Shown: one piece after another, positions 16,240-25,582 of the stretch
How positions within the stretch are numbered: position 1 is the first letter of the stretch
How the letters are laid out: every line of letters starts with the position of its first letter
Source of the DNA: DASZHJ01 sp035581425
Lineage (GTDB): Bacteria > Pseudomonadota > Alphaproteobacteria > ATCC43930 > CGMCC-115725
NCBI GenBank assembly: GCA_035581425.1
Contig: DATJVP010000154.1
Location: forward strand, 1 to 34,486
Direction of reading: 5' to 3'
Length of the DNA stretch: 34,486 nucleotides
The notes under the pieces: generated by a model
Database searches by the model: none
What the model was told of the DNA's origin: nothing
The model's input: the letters and a program-made list of their open reading frames with translations, nothing else
Translations under genes and position numbers: made by a program

Positions 16240-16965
16240 TCAGGCAATCTCGACGGCGGGCGTGAAGATGTAGCCGGTGCCGCGCACCGTTTTGATGAGC
16301 GTCGGGTTTTGCGGGTCGTGCTCAAGCTTGCGCCGCAAGCGGCCCACCTGCACGTCGATCGTGCGGTCGAAGGGGCCAGCCTCGCGGTTGCGCGCGAGAT
16401 CGAGGAGCCGATCGCGGTCGAGCACCTGGTTGGGATTCGTGACGAATGCCGCGAGCAGGTCGAACTCGCCGGTGGTGAGATGCACCCTCTGTCCCTTGGG
16501 CGCCACAAGCTCGCGGGTCGCGAGATCGAGCTGCCAGCCCGCAAAGCGCGCCTGGGTGCGCGTGCGCGCTCCGCCGCCCTCGCGCGGCATCAACGTCACG
16601 CGACGCAGCACGCTCTTGGCGCGTGCCAGCAGCTCGCGCAAGTGAAAGGGTTTCGAGAGGTAGTCGTCGGCGCCCATCTCGAGCCCGATGATGCGGTCGA
16701 TGGTGTCGCCGCGCCCCGTGAGAATGAGGATTCCGATCTCCGGGCGGCTGTCGCGCAGCTCGCGCGCAAGCGTAAGCCCGTCCTCCCCTTGCAGCATCAG
16801 GTCGAGGATGACGAGGCTCACTGCCTCCGTCGCCATCACCCGCCGCATGCCCGCGCCATCATGCGCGCAGCTCACGCGATAGCCTTCGCTTTCGAGGTAC
16901 TGCCGAATGATTTCGCAGATTTCCCGCTCGTCATCGACAACGAGAATGTGGTCGATCGTCCCCAT
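16240..16965 (-). CDS. OmpR/PhoB-family response regulator (orphan)
   Basis: Two-component response regulator. The receiver domain (about 5-120) has the acidic pair in VVDDE, phosphoacceptor Asp in VILDLML, Thr in ILTGRG and Lys in YLSKPF. A winged-helix DNA-binding domain follows (about 140-238: LTTGEFDLLAAF, DRTIDVQVGRLRRKLE, IKTVRGTGYIF). It is 241 aa from the ATG at 16965, with GAAGG about 8 nt upstream; a GTG one codon earlier is possible. No histidine kinase gene lies nearby, so the partner is encoded elsewhere. It may control the neighbouring transporter genes, but nothing in the sequence proves that. Confidence 0.94.
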   Translation of the reverse strand: MGTIDHILVVDDEREICEIIRQYLESEGYRVSCAHDGAGMRRVMATEAVSLVILDLMLQGEDGLTLARELRDSRPEIGILILTGRGDTIDRIIGLEMGADDYLSKPFHLRELLARAKSVLRRVTLMPREGGGARTRTQARFAGWQLDLATRELVAPKGQRVHLTTGEFDLLAAFVTNPNQVLDRDRLLDLARNREAGPFDRTIDVQVGRLRRKLEHDPQNPTLIKTVRGTGYIFTPAVEIA

Positions 16966-17058
16966 CACGCCTTCACTGTGCCAAAATCACGGGCACAATT
17001 CAACCGAGATACAACTGGGCGCTGTGGTCGTAGCGGCGCATTCTTCCGCCGCGAATTC

Positions 17059-19104
17059 TTATTTTGCAATTGGTTGGGTCGCGGATTCGAGCCAGGCGCG
17101 CGCCTCGGCGTCGAGGAGGGGACCGACCTCCCGCCGCACGCGGGTGTGGTAGGCGTCGAGCCAAGCGAGTTCCTCGGCGGTCAGAAGCGAGGACTCCACG
17201 AGCGCGCGGTCGATCGGCGCAAGCGTCAGCGTCTCGAATCCCAGCATCTCCCGCTCGGCGCCGGGCACCGTCGCCGCCGTCACCACCACGAGATTCTCGA
17301 TCCGGATTCCGTAGGCGCCAGTCTTGTAGTAGCCAGGCTCGTCGGAAACGATCATGCCCGGCAAGAGCGGCTGCATGTTCGGGACCTTGGAAATGCGCTG
17401 CGGCCCCTCGTGCACGCCGAGGTAGCTGCCGACGCCGTGCCCGGTCCCGTGATCGAAATCGAGCCCGACTTGCCAAAGCGCGTGGCGCGCGAGCGCGTCG
17501 AGCTGCGAGCCGCGCGTGCCCTTGGGAAAGCGACAAGTCGCGAGCGCGATGTGCCCTTTGAGCACGCGGGTAAAGCGGTCGCGCATTTCCGGCGTCGGCG
17601 TGCCGATTGCGACCGTACGTGTGACGTCGGTGGTGCCGTCCAGGTATTGCGCACCGGAATCGACGAGGTAGAGAGTGCCGGCCTCGAGGCGCTTCTCGGT
17701 TTTGGGGCTCACGCGATAGTGCACGATCGCACCGTTCGAGCCCGCACCGGAAATAGTGTCGAAGCTGAGATCGCGGAAATTCTCTCCCTCGCGCCGAAAG
17801 GCCTCGAGGCGGTCGGCAGCCGCGATCTCCCCGAGCATCCCCTTCGGCGCCTCGCGGGCGAGCCAGGCGAGAAAGCGCGCCAGTGCGACGCCGTCGCGAC
17901 GATGCGCGGCATGCGTTCCCGCGAGCTCCACGGGGTTCTTGCAGGCTTTGGGCAGCAAGCAGGGATCGGCGGCGCGGTGAACCCGCGCACCCGCGGTTTC
18001 CAGCCGCTGGAAAATCCAGGCGGCGGCCGAGCTGGCATCGACCTGGACTCGACGTTGCTCGGCGCCGAGCGCGCTCAACGCCGCGCCGAATTCCGGGGGA
18101 TCGCGCAGGCTCACCTCGTTGCCGAGATGCGGCAGCACCTCCGGCGCGAGCTTGCGTCGGTCGATGAAGAGCTCGACCCCTCCATCGCTCCGCAGCAGCG
18201 CAAAGGCAAGCGGCAGCGGCGTGTGCGCGACGTCGCCGCCGCGAATGTTCAGGAGCCAAGCGATCGAATCAGGCGCGGTGATGACGGCGGCGTCGACGCC
18301 GTCACGCGCGAGCGCGGTGGCAAGTGAGCGGCGCTTCTCGGCGGCGGCCTCGCCCGCGAAGCGCAGGTCATGCGGCACGACGGGCGCGATCGGTGGCGGC
18401 GGTTGATCCTTCCAGATGGCGTCGACGGGATTGCCCTCGATGGGCTCGAGGCGCCCGCCGGCTTTCTCGGCGGCAGCCTGATAACGCTCGACTTCCCCCA
18501 GGGTGTGCAGCCAGGGATCGTAGGCCAGCACCTGCCCCGGCTTCAGCGCGGCAGCGATCCAATCCGTGAGCGGCGCGTCCGTCAGATGACGCCGCTCGTA
18601 GAGCGCGCCATCGACCTGGGCCTCCGCCTGCAGTGTGTAGCGCCCGTCGATGAAGATCGCAGCGCGCTCCTGCAACACCGCGGCGATACCGGCCGACCCC
18701 GTGAAGCCCGTGAGCCAGGCGAGGCGGCGCGCGCGCGCCGGGACGTATTCACCCTGATGCTCGTCCGCGAGCGGGATGAGGAATCCCTGCACGCCGCGCC
18801 GCGCGAGCTCCGCGCGCAAGGCCGCAATCCGCTGCGCGCTTGCCCCCGACGACGCTTCCTCCGGCGGAAGTTTCCGGGCCATCTCATGCTTTAGGGCGTC
18901 GAGTTGCGCCGCAAGCTCCGAAGTGAGGCGCGGCGTGACCAGGCGCAGCCAGGCTCCAGGCTCGGAACCCGCGGGCGCCGCGAGCACTCCGGAGATCAGA
19001 GACCGCACGCCCGTGGGATCGAGCGGCGAGCCCGCCGCCCGCAGCAAGGTCGCGAGCGCCGAATCGCCCCTGTAACCACCGTTCAGCCCCGCGCGATCAT
19101 CCAT
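17059..19104 (-). CDS. Xaa-Pro aminopeptidase (M24B, aminopeptidase P) with N-terminal extension
   Basis: Metallopeptidase that removes N-terminal residues preceding proline. It is 681 aa with the three-domain layout of long aminopeptidase P: two creatinase-like N-terminal domains (QRIAALRAELARRGVQGFLI near 91-110, and near 255-390) and a C-terminal pita-bread domain. All five metal ligands are present: D482, D493, H556 (DHGTGHGVG), E589 (SDEPGYY) and E603 (GIRIENL). Residues 1-85 are additional to the usual N-terminus. The ATG at 19104 has GGAGG at ideal spacing, whereas the internal ATG at 18882 (M75) has none, so the extension is probably translated. Confidence 0.94.
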   Translation of the reverse strand: MDDRAGLNGGYRGDSALATLLRAAGSPLDPTGVRSLISGVLAAPAGSEPGAWLRLVTPRLTSELAAQLDALKHEMARKLPPEEASSGASAQRIAALRAELARRGVQGFLIPLADEHQGEYVPARARRLAWLTGFTGSAGIAAVLQERAAIFIDGRYTLQAEAQVDGALYERRHLTDAPLTDWIAAALKPGQVLAYDPWLHTLGEVERYQAAAEKAGGRLEPIEGNPVDAIWKDQPPPPIAPVVPHDLRFAGEAAAEKRRSLATALARDGVDAAVITAPDSIAWLLNIRGGDVAHTPLPLAFALLRSDGGVELFIDRRKLAPEVLPHLGNEVSLRDPPEFGAALSALGAEQRRVQVDASSAAAWIFQRLETAGARVHRAADPCLLPKACKNPVELAGTHAAHRRDGVALARFLAWLAREAPKGMLGEIAAADRLEAFRREGENFRDLSFDTISGAGSNGAIVHYRVSPKTEKRLEAGTLYLVDSGAQYLDGTTDVTRTVAIGTPTPEMRDRFTRVLKGHIALATCRFPKGTRGSQLDALARHALWQVGLDFDHGTGHGVGSYLGVHEGPQRISKVPNMQPLLPGMIVSDEPGYYKTGAYGIRIENLVVVTAATVPGAEREMLGFETLTLAPIDRALVESSLLTAEELAWLDAYHTRVRREVGPLLDAEARAWLESATQPIAK

Positions 19105-19275
19105 CGGGCCGCCTCCATTACCGCGCAGAAGCTAGGCCCGCCAAGGTTTGGACACAAGGATTAAACAGTCCTTTCCTGCCAAAGGGATAGACCGCGCTGC
19201 CATGCAGCGAGGGAGGGGCTGCCTTGCGGTTTTCCCGCTGCAAACCGGGTCAAACAGGCTTACCTTTGCTGCAGT

Positions 19276-19293
19276 TGCGAAATGGCTTTCGCA
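19276..19293 (+). other. Hairpin in the DUF1127 leader
   Basis: A perfect 7-bp stem, TGCGAAA with TTTCGCA, encloses the loop TGGC, 28 nt before the DUF1127 start codon. It could affect mRNA stability or translation. No function is demonstrated by sequence alone. Confidence 0.4.
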
Positions 19294-19321
19294 GTTGCAC
19301 ATTAACCGATGGAGTCTGACG

Positions 19322-19540
19322 ATGGCTTCCCTGATCTCTCCCTTCATTGCCCGGGTTCGGGCTTGGGCCGCTCGTGAACGGGCCTACCGTGAGCTTGCGG
19401 CGCTCGACGACCGCTCGCTGGCGGATATCGGCATCAGCCGGAGCGAGATCCCCTTCGTGTTCGATCCGCGGCCGGCGGAGCTCGTGACCCCGAGCATCGA
19501 CCTCGTTCCCGCGAACGGCAACATCCGTCACGCTGCCTAA
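19322..19540 (+). CDS. DUF1127 domain small protein
   Basis: A 72-aa protein with the Arg-rich DUF1127 (YjiS-like) motif at about 17-48: ARERAYRELAALDDRSLADIGISRSEIPFV is represented here by the core RELAALDDRSLADIGISRSE. Members of this family in alphaproteobacteria bind RNA or influence RNA turnover and phosphate/stress responses in some species, but the function here is unknown. The ATG at 19322 is preceded by GGAG. Upstream in-frame codons from 19148 are not needed, because the family starts here. It stands alone and is flanked by structured non-coding DNA on both sides. Confidence 0.88.
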   Translation: MASLISPFIARVRAWAARERAYRELAALDDRSLADIGISRSEIPFVFDPRPAELVTPSIDLVPANGNIRHAA

Positions 19541-19818
19541 AGCCGGTCTCGCACGAGCGAAACCGGGCACTACGGGGCGGAGCGAGCGCTTCGCCCCTGA
19601 TTGAGCCTTCGCGGGCCGGTAGTGGCCGCCCCGCCGGTCGAGGGCTCGCTCAAGTCCAAGCGTTCTCTTCACCGCTGGACTTCTCTTGCTGCACCTACAC
19701 GGGCCGCTGCACCCGCTGAGCCGCGATCCCGTGCGGGCGCGGCACCACCCCGAAGGTGCGTGAACAGCCAGCCCCGAGGCAGGGTCCCATTAACCTTGCC
19801 TGGGTAAGGTGGGCGGCT
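19541..19818 (+). other. Structured intergenic region downstream of DUF1127
   Basis: No gene seen. Two stem-loops stand out. At 19574-19597 GGGGCG pairs with CGCCCC and continues inward through AGCG/CGCT. At 19652-19682 AAGTCC pairs with GGACTT and AGCG with CGCT around a 10-nt loop. Neither is followed by a real T-tract, so they are weak as intrinsic terminators. They could be 3'-UTR structures or part of a small RNA. An ATTAACC word near 19789 lies just before the PAS gene. Confidence 0.35.
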
Positions 19819-20439
19819 ATGTCGCAATCCCTCAGCCGTCGCGAGCTCGGCATGCCCGACCCCGGGATCGTCGAGCGCTGGACGCATCTCATCCTGGCAG
19901 GCGAACTCGACGATATACGCGCAGCCTTCGCCGAGCGTGGCGCCGCGGGGCCCGAGATCGCGTGGTCGCCGGATGCTTCGTCCCTGCCGTCGCCCCAGCT
20001 TCGGTTCCTCCTCAATTACTGGCGGGAGCGCGCGGCCGGCCGACCGGCGCCGAGGATCCACGACATCGATCCCGTCGACATGCGCCCCGCGCTCGGCTTC
20101 ATCGTCCTCGCGGATGTACTCGACGGCGGCGAAGATTTCCGCTTCCGGCTTTACGGCAGCGTCGTCGCCTCGGTCTCGGGATTCGACCTCACGGGGAAGC
20201 GCCTCAGCGAGCACCCCGCGCCCGACTACGTCAGCAGCTTCTATCTCGCCCTCTATCGCGCGGCCTATCGGCGCGGCGAGCCCGTCTCCACCTCGCATCG
20301 TCCGCCGCTCGCCGTGCACACCCGGGTTTGGCATCGCCTGATGCTGCCGCTCGCTAGCGAGACCGGCGCGATCGTGCGCTTCCTCAGCGGGAACGTCCCC
20401 ATCCGCTCCAACGGCGAGCCCGTCCAATTCCGGCTCTGA
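19819..20439 (+). CDS. PAS_5-type PAS domain protein
   Basis: A 206-aa soluble protein dominated by one PAS-like domain of the kind common in Rhodospirillales and relatives. After LRFLLNYWRERAAGR come IHDIDPVDMRPALGFIVLAD, the core DFRFRLYGSVVASVSGFDLTG, and a second half ending RLMLPLASETGAIVRFLSG. No output domain (kinase, GGDEF, helix-turn-helix) is fused. The ATG at 19819 has AAGGTGGG upstream; the frame extends to 19756 without a better start. The ligand is unknown. It ends 6 nt from the convergent uppP gene. Confidence 0.85.
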   Translation: MSQSLSRRELGMPDPGIVERWTHLILAGELDDIRAAFAERGAAGPEIAWSPDASSLPSPQLRFLLNYWRERAAGRPAPRIHDIDPVDMRPALGFIVLADVLDGGEDFRFRLYGSVVASVSGFDLTGKRLSEHPAPDYVSSFYLALYRAAYRRGEPVSTSHRPPLAVHTRVWHRLMLPLASETGAIVRFLSGNVPIRSNGEPVQFRL

Positions 20440-20445
20440 GGCCGC

Positions 20446-21279
20446 TTAGAGCACGAAAAGCAGAAGGCCAAGCGAGATCGCGCCCGCGGCCCAGCAGTAC
20501 CAAGCGAAGGGGTCGAGCGCCTCGAAATCGTGGCGCCGGAAATAGCGCATCAAGAAGGCGATGCTGAGGAACGCGGTGACGCCCGCAACGAGGCCCGCGA
20601 GCCAAGTCACGCCGGTGATGTGCTCGCCTTCATGCAGCAATTTCGGTACTTCGAGAACCCCGGCTCCGACGATGATGGGCGTCGCGATCAGGAAGGAGAA
20701 ACGCGCGGACTCCTTGTGATGCAGGCCTGCGAGGAGGCCGCCCACCATGGTGGCGCCGGAGCGCGAGATGCCCGGGAGCAGTGCCGTGCTCTGCAGCAGG
20801 CCGATCAGCAGTGCGTTCCCCCAGCTCATGTCCTCGAGCCGCCGCTCGCCGCCGCGCCGGCGTAGGCGCTCGCCCACGAAGAGGACGAATCCGTTCACGA
20901 CGAGGAAGGCTGCGGCGACCACGGGCGACCCGAAGAGCGCGCGCAGCGGCTTCTCGAAGGCGAAGCCGAGGATGACCGCAGGGATTGTCGCCACCACGAT
21001 GAGCGCGAGGAGCCGCAGCTGAGACTGCCGCTCCGCCGCGGGGCCGCGCCCTAACACCGCGAGCAAAAGCCCGATCCAATCGCGCCAGAAGTAGATGAGC
21101 AGCGCCGCCGCCGTTCCCAGATGGAGCACCACGAGGAAAGGCAGGAAATAGGATGCCTTCTGATCAATTGCCCAACCCAGGAGCGCCGGAAGCACCACCG
21201 CGTGGCCGAGGCTGCTCACGGGGAAGAGCTCGGTGATGCCCTGTAGTATCGCCATCAGCAGAGCTTGGAGCGTATTCAC
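20446..21279 (-). CDS. uppP: Undecaprenyl-diphosphatase UppP (BacA)
   Basis: Integral membrane phosphatase that recycles undecaprenyl diphosphate to the monophosphate carrier for peptidoglycan synthesis. It is 277 aa, normal size. Signature 1 is QGITELFPVSSLGH (13-26), with Q13 and E17 giving the (E/Q)xxxE pattern. Signature 2 is LPGISRSG (168-175). About eight hydrophobic segments are visible. The start is the GTG at 21279, overlapping the prmA stop by 4 nt (GTGA), with GAGGAA upstream. The much longer open frame to 22131 lies over prmA and is ignored. Confidence 0.96.
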   Translation of the reverse strand: MNTLQALLMAILQGITELFPVSSLGHAVVLPALLGWAIDQKASYFLPFLVVLHLGTAAALLIYFWRDWIGLLLAVLGRGPAAERQSQLRLLALIVVATIPAVILGFAFEKPLRALFGSPVVAAAFLVVNGFVLFVGERLRRRGGERRLEDMSWGNALLIGLLQSTALLPGISRSGATMVGGLLAGLHHKESARFSFLIATPIIVGAGVLEVPKLLHEGEHITGVTWLAGLVAGVTAFLSIAFLMRYFRRHDFEALDPFAWYCWAAGAISLGLLLFVL

Positions 21280-22151
21280 GGCTTCGGTTCCTCTTCCAAG
21301 GATTGAGTCGATATGCGGCGGAGCTCGAGCGTGGCCCAACCGTCGATGACGAGCCGGCGGGCAAGGCTCAGCCCTTGCAGGCGATGCGCGGCGAGGACGA
21401 AAGGCACTTGCCACTCGATGAGGCCTGAGAGAATGGCGACGCCGCCTGGAGCGAGCGCGGCGCTGAGATCGCGCGCCATCGCCGCGAGCGGCCGCGCCAG
21501 GATGTTCGCGAGCACGAGATCGTAGGGCCGGCCCGCCGTCACGTGCCGGCTGCGATAGCCGTGGCTCCACTCCGCACGGGCTCGCGGCGCGACGCCGTTC
21601 CGCCGAAAATTCGTGCGCGCGACGCGCACCGAGCCATAATCGATGTCGACCGCGAGCACCGGCCGGGTCCAAGTCTTGGCGGCGGCGATGGCGAGGATGC
21701 CCGTGCCGGTTCCCATGTCGAGGACGTGGCGGAAACGGCGGCGGCGCGCGAGCGCGTCGAGGATGCGGAGACACCCTGCGGTGGTCGCGTGTTCGCCGGT
21801 GCCGAAGGCCGTGGCGGCATCGATCAGCAGACCTGTAGTGCCTGCGGGAGCTCCGCCCCGATGATGCGATCCGTAAATGAAATAGCGGCCGACGCGGCGC
21901 GGCGGGAAGCTCTCCTGGTTCTCGCGTACCCAATCGCGGGGCGGAAGGCGCTCCACGCGCGAGCCCGGCGGGAGTGCTGCCCGCTCCGGCACCGCATCGC
22001 AAAAGCCCTCGACGAGCCAGGATCCCCCGGGAGCGCTCTCGAAGGCGCTGACGGCGGCGCAACCGGACTCGAGGACGGCGGCCGCGCGCTCGGCCGCCGC
22101 GGCGTCCGCCGCCTCGACCGAAACGCGCCAAACGCCTCCGTCGCGGATCAC
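21276..22151 (-). CDS. prmA: Ribosomal protein L11 methyltransferase PrmA
   Basis: SAM-dependent trimethylation of lysines and the N-terminus of ribosomal protein L11. It is 291 aa. A short N-terminal recognition domain is followed by the Rossmann methyltransferase: AFGTGEHATT (115-124), DMGTGTG (145-151), AVDID (167-171) and NILARPL (216-222), the PrmA-type substrate loop. The start is the GTG at 22151, overlapping the upstream DUF2817 stop by 4 nt. The chain GTGA-coupled DUF2817, prmA and uppP indicates one transcript. Confidence 0.94.
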   Translation of the reverse strand: MIRDGGVWRVSVEAADAAAAERAAAVLESGCAAVSAFESAPGGSWLVEGFCDAVPERAALPPGSRVERLPPRDWVRENQESFPPRRVGRYFIYGSHHRGGAPAGTTGLLIDAATAFGTGEHATTAGCLRILDALARRRRFRHVLDMGTGTGILAIAAAKTWTRPVLAVDIDYGSVRVARTNFRRNGVAPRARAEWSHGYRSRHVTAGRPYDLVLANILARPLAAMARDLSAALAPGGVAILSGLIEWQVPFVLAAHRLQGLSLARRLVIDGWATLELRRISTQSLEEEPKP

Positions 22152-23233
22152 GCCGAGAGGCCGCCGAGTGCGTTTCGTTCGGCCCTGAGTGCCTGCTCGA
22201 AGATCATGTCCTTCCAGTCGGGCTTGTCGCCATAGAAGGCGTCGCGAACCATCCGCTTGATCTCGCGGCCCTTGGCGCTATCGAGGGTGCCGTACGCGTG
22301 CAGCCAATTGTCGGCGCGGACTGCGTTCAGCACCTCCTGCAGCGAGAGGGTGCCGTATTCCAGCGCCAAGCCCGTGATCTCAATGCCGCGGTAGCGCTCC
22401 TCCACCCCCGTGAGGATGTCGCCGCGAACGTCTGCGGAGGTGGAATTGCCGAGACGCGGCGAGGTGATGCGATCGCCATACCACTGTCGCGCGCGCGCAA
22501 GGCCCGGACTCTGCGGCGCATGCGTCACGATGGGCTCGCCATAACCCCAGGGGCCGAGCCCGGTGTGAAAATCGATCATGGCGAGGCGACGCGCGCCCGC
22601 AGCATGCTCGCGGACGATCTCCAGCATGGTCCGGCGCGACCAGACCGGCGTGGCGCCGCCGAAGAAGATCCCGTCGACGTGCTTGTACTGTCCGCCGGTC
22701 ACCGCGAATTGCAGCGCGGCCGCGCCATGCGCCGCGGCATAGGCTTCGAGCCGCGTCTGCGCCGCACCGAGCGCGGGCTCGCTCCACTCGCGGGGGCAGA
22801 TCGCTTCCGCGAGTTCGTCGTAGCCGGGGTTCTCGGGCACCGCACCGCCGTGGTCGACGAAGTTGCGATTGAGGTCGACGTTGTCCTCGTTGACGCGGCG
22901 GAGCCAGGCAAAGCCGTGCGGGTTGATCGCGTGTACCGCGACGATCGCCGTGTCTGCCGGCAGGTCGCGGCCGAGACCTGCCTCGAAGCTCCCGACCTGC
23001 GCGCCCGAGCCGCAGAAAGCCTCGGCCCCATGAGTTCCCGAGATCGTCATGAGGACGCGACTTGCGCGCGCGGGCCCGAGCCGTGCCACATCGGTCGTGA
23101 GCTCCTCGCCGTTCGGGCCTCTGCTATTGGGATTGACGAAGGTCGTGAGATGGGCGCCCGCGCGCGTTGCGGCGTCGCGGAACTTGCGGCGGGCCTCGCC
23201 GTAGTCGGCCGAAAAGTAAGCGCTTGCGGACAT
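22148..23233 (-). CDS. DUF2817 / M14-like metallohydrolase
   Basis: Zinc-carboxypeptidase-like protein of the DUF2817 group; substrate unknown. It is 361 aa. The metal-binding elements are visible: SGTHGAEAF near 65-73 (the H-x-x-E pair), NVDLNRNF, and DFHTGLGPWGYGE with a further His. There is no signal peptide, so it is probably cytoplasmic. ATG at 23233, 13 nt after the helicase stop. Its place between a DNA helicase and prmA gives no metabolic hint. M14 succinylglutamate desuccinylase-like enzymes are the nearest relatives, so an amide or peptide of a small molecule is a plausible substrate. Confidence 0.85.
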   Translation of the reverse strand: MSASAYFSADYGEARRKFRDAATRAGAHLTTFVNPNSRGPNGEELTTDVARLGPARASRVLMTISGTHGAEAFCGSGAQVGSFEAGLGRDLPADTAIVAVHAINPHGFAWLRRVNEDNVDLNRNFVDHGGAVPENPGYDELAEAICPREWSEPALGAAQTRLEAYAAAHGAAALQFAVTGGQYKHVDGIFFGGATPVWSRRTMLEIVREHAAGARRLAMIDFHTGLGPWGYGEPIVTHAPQSPGLARARQWYGDRITSPRLGNSTSADVRGDILTGVEERYRGIEITGLALEYGTLSLQEVLNAVRADNWLHAYGTLDSAKGREIKRMVRDAFYGDKPDWKDMIFEQALRAERNALGGLSA

Positions 23234-23246
23234 CGCCCTTCGCCTT

Positions 23247-25490
<2,244 letters not shown>

Positions 25491-25512
25491 CGCTTCGCTA
25501 TACCCTATCGGC

Positions 25513-25533
25513 GCCGCGCGATGAAAGCGCGGC
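25513..25533 (-). other. Hairpin between the TIR gene and uvrD
   Basis: A perfect 7-bp stem (GCCGCGC with GCGCGGC, read on either strand) closes a 7-nt loop in the 92-nt gap. No T-tract follows on the minus strand, so it is not a standard terminator. It may attenuate transcription from the TIR gene into uvrD. Confidence 0.3.
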
Positions 25534-25582
25534 CTTGCGGCTCCTCCCCCGCCCGCTCAGGCTTGCCCGAAAGCGTGCGAGG

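Noticed and set aside
16162..18327. 721-aa plus-strand open frame
   Set aside because: Spans the antisense of the response regulator and aminopeptidase P genes; it has no motifs and is explained by GC-rich codon bias.
21280..22131. N-terminal extension of the uppP frame over prmA
   Set aside because: Arg/Pro/Ser-rich translation with no membrane character; the GTG at 21279 with GAGGAA and a 4-nt overlap is a better start.
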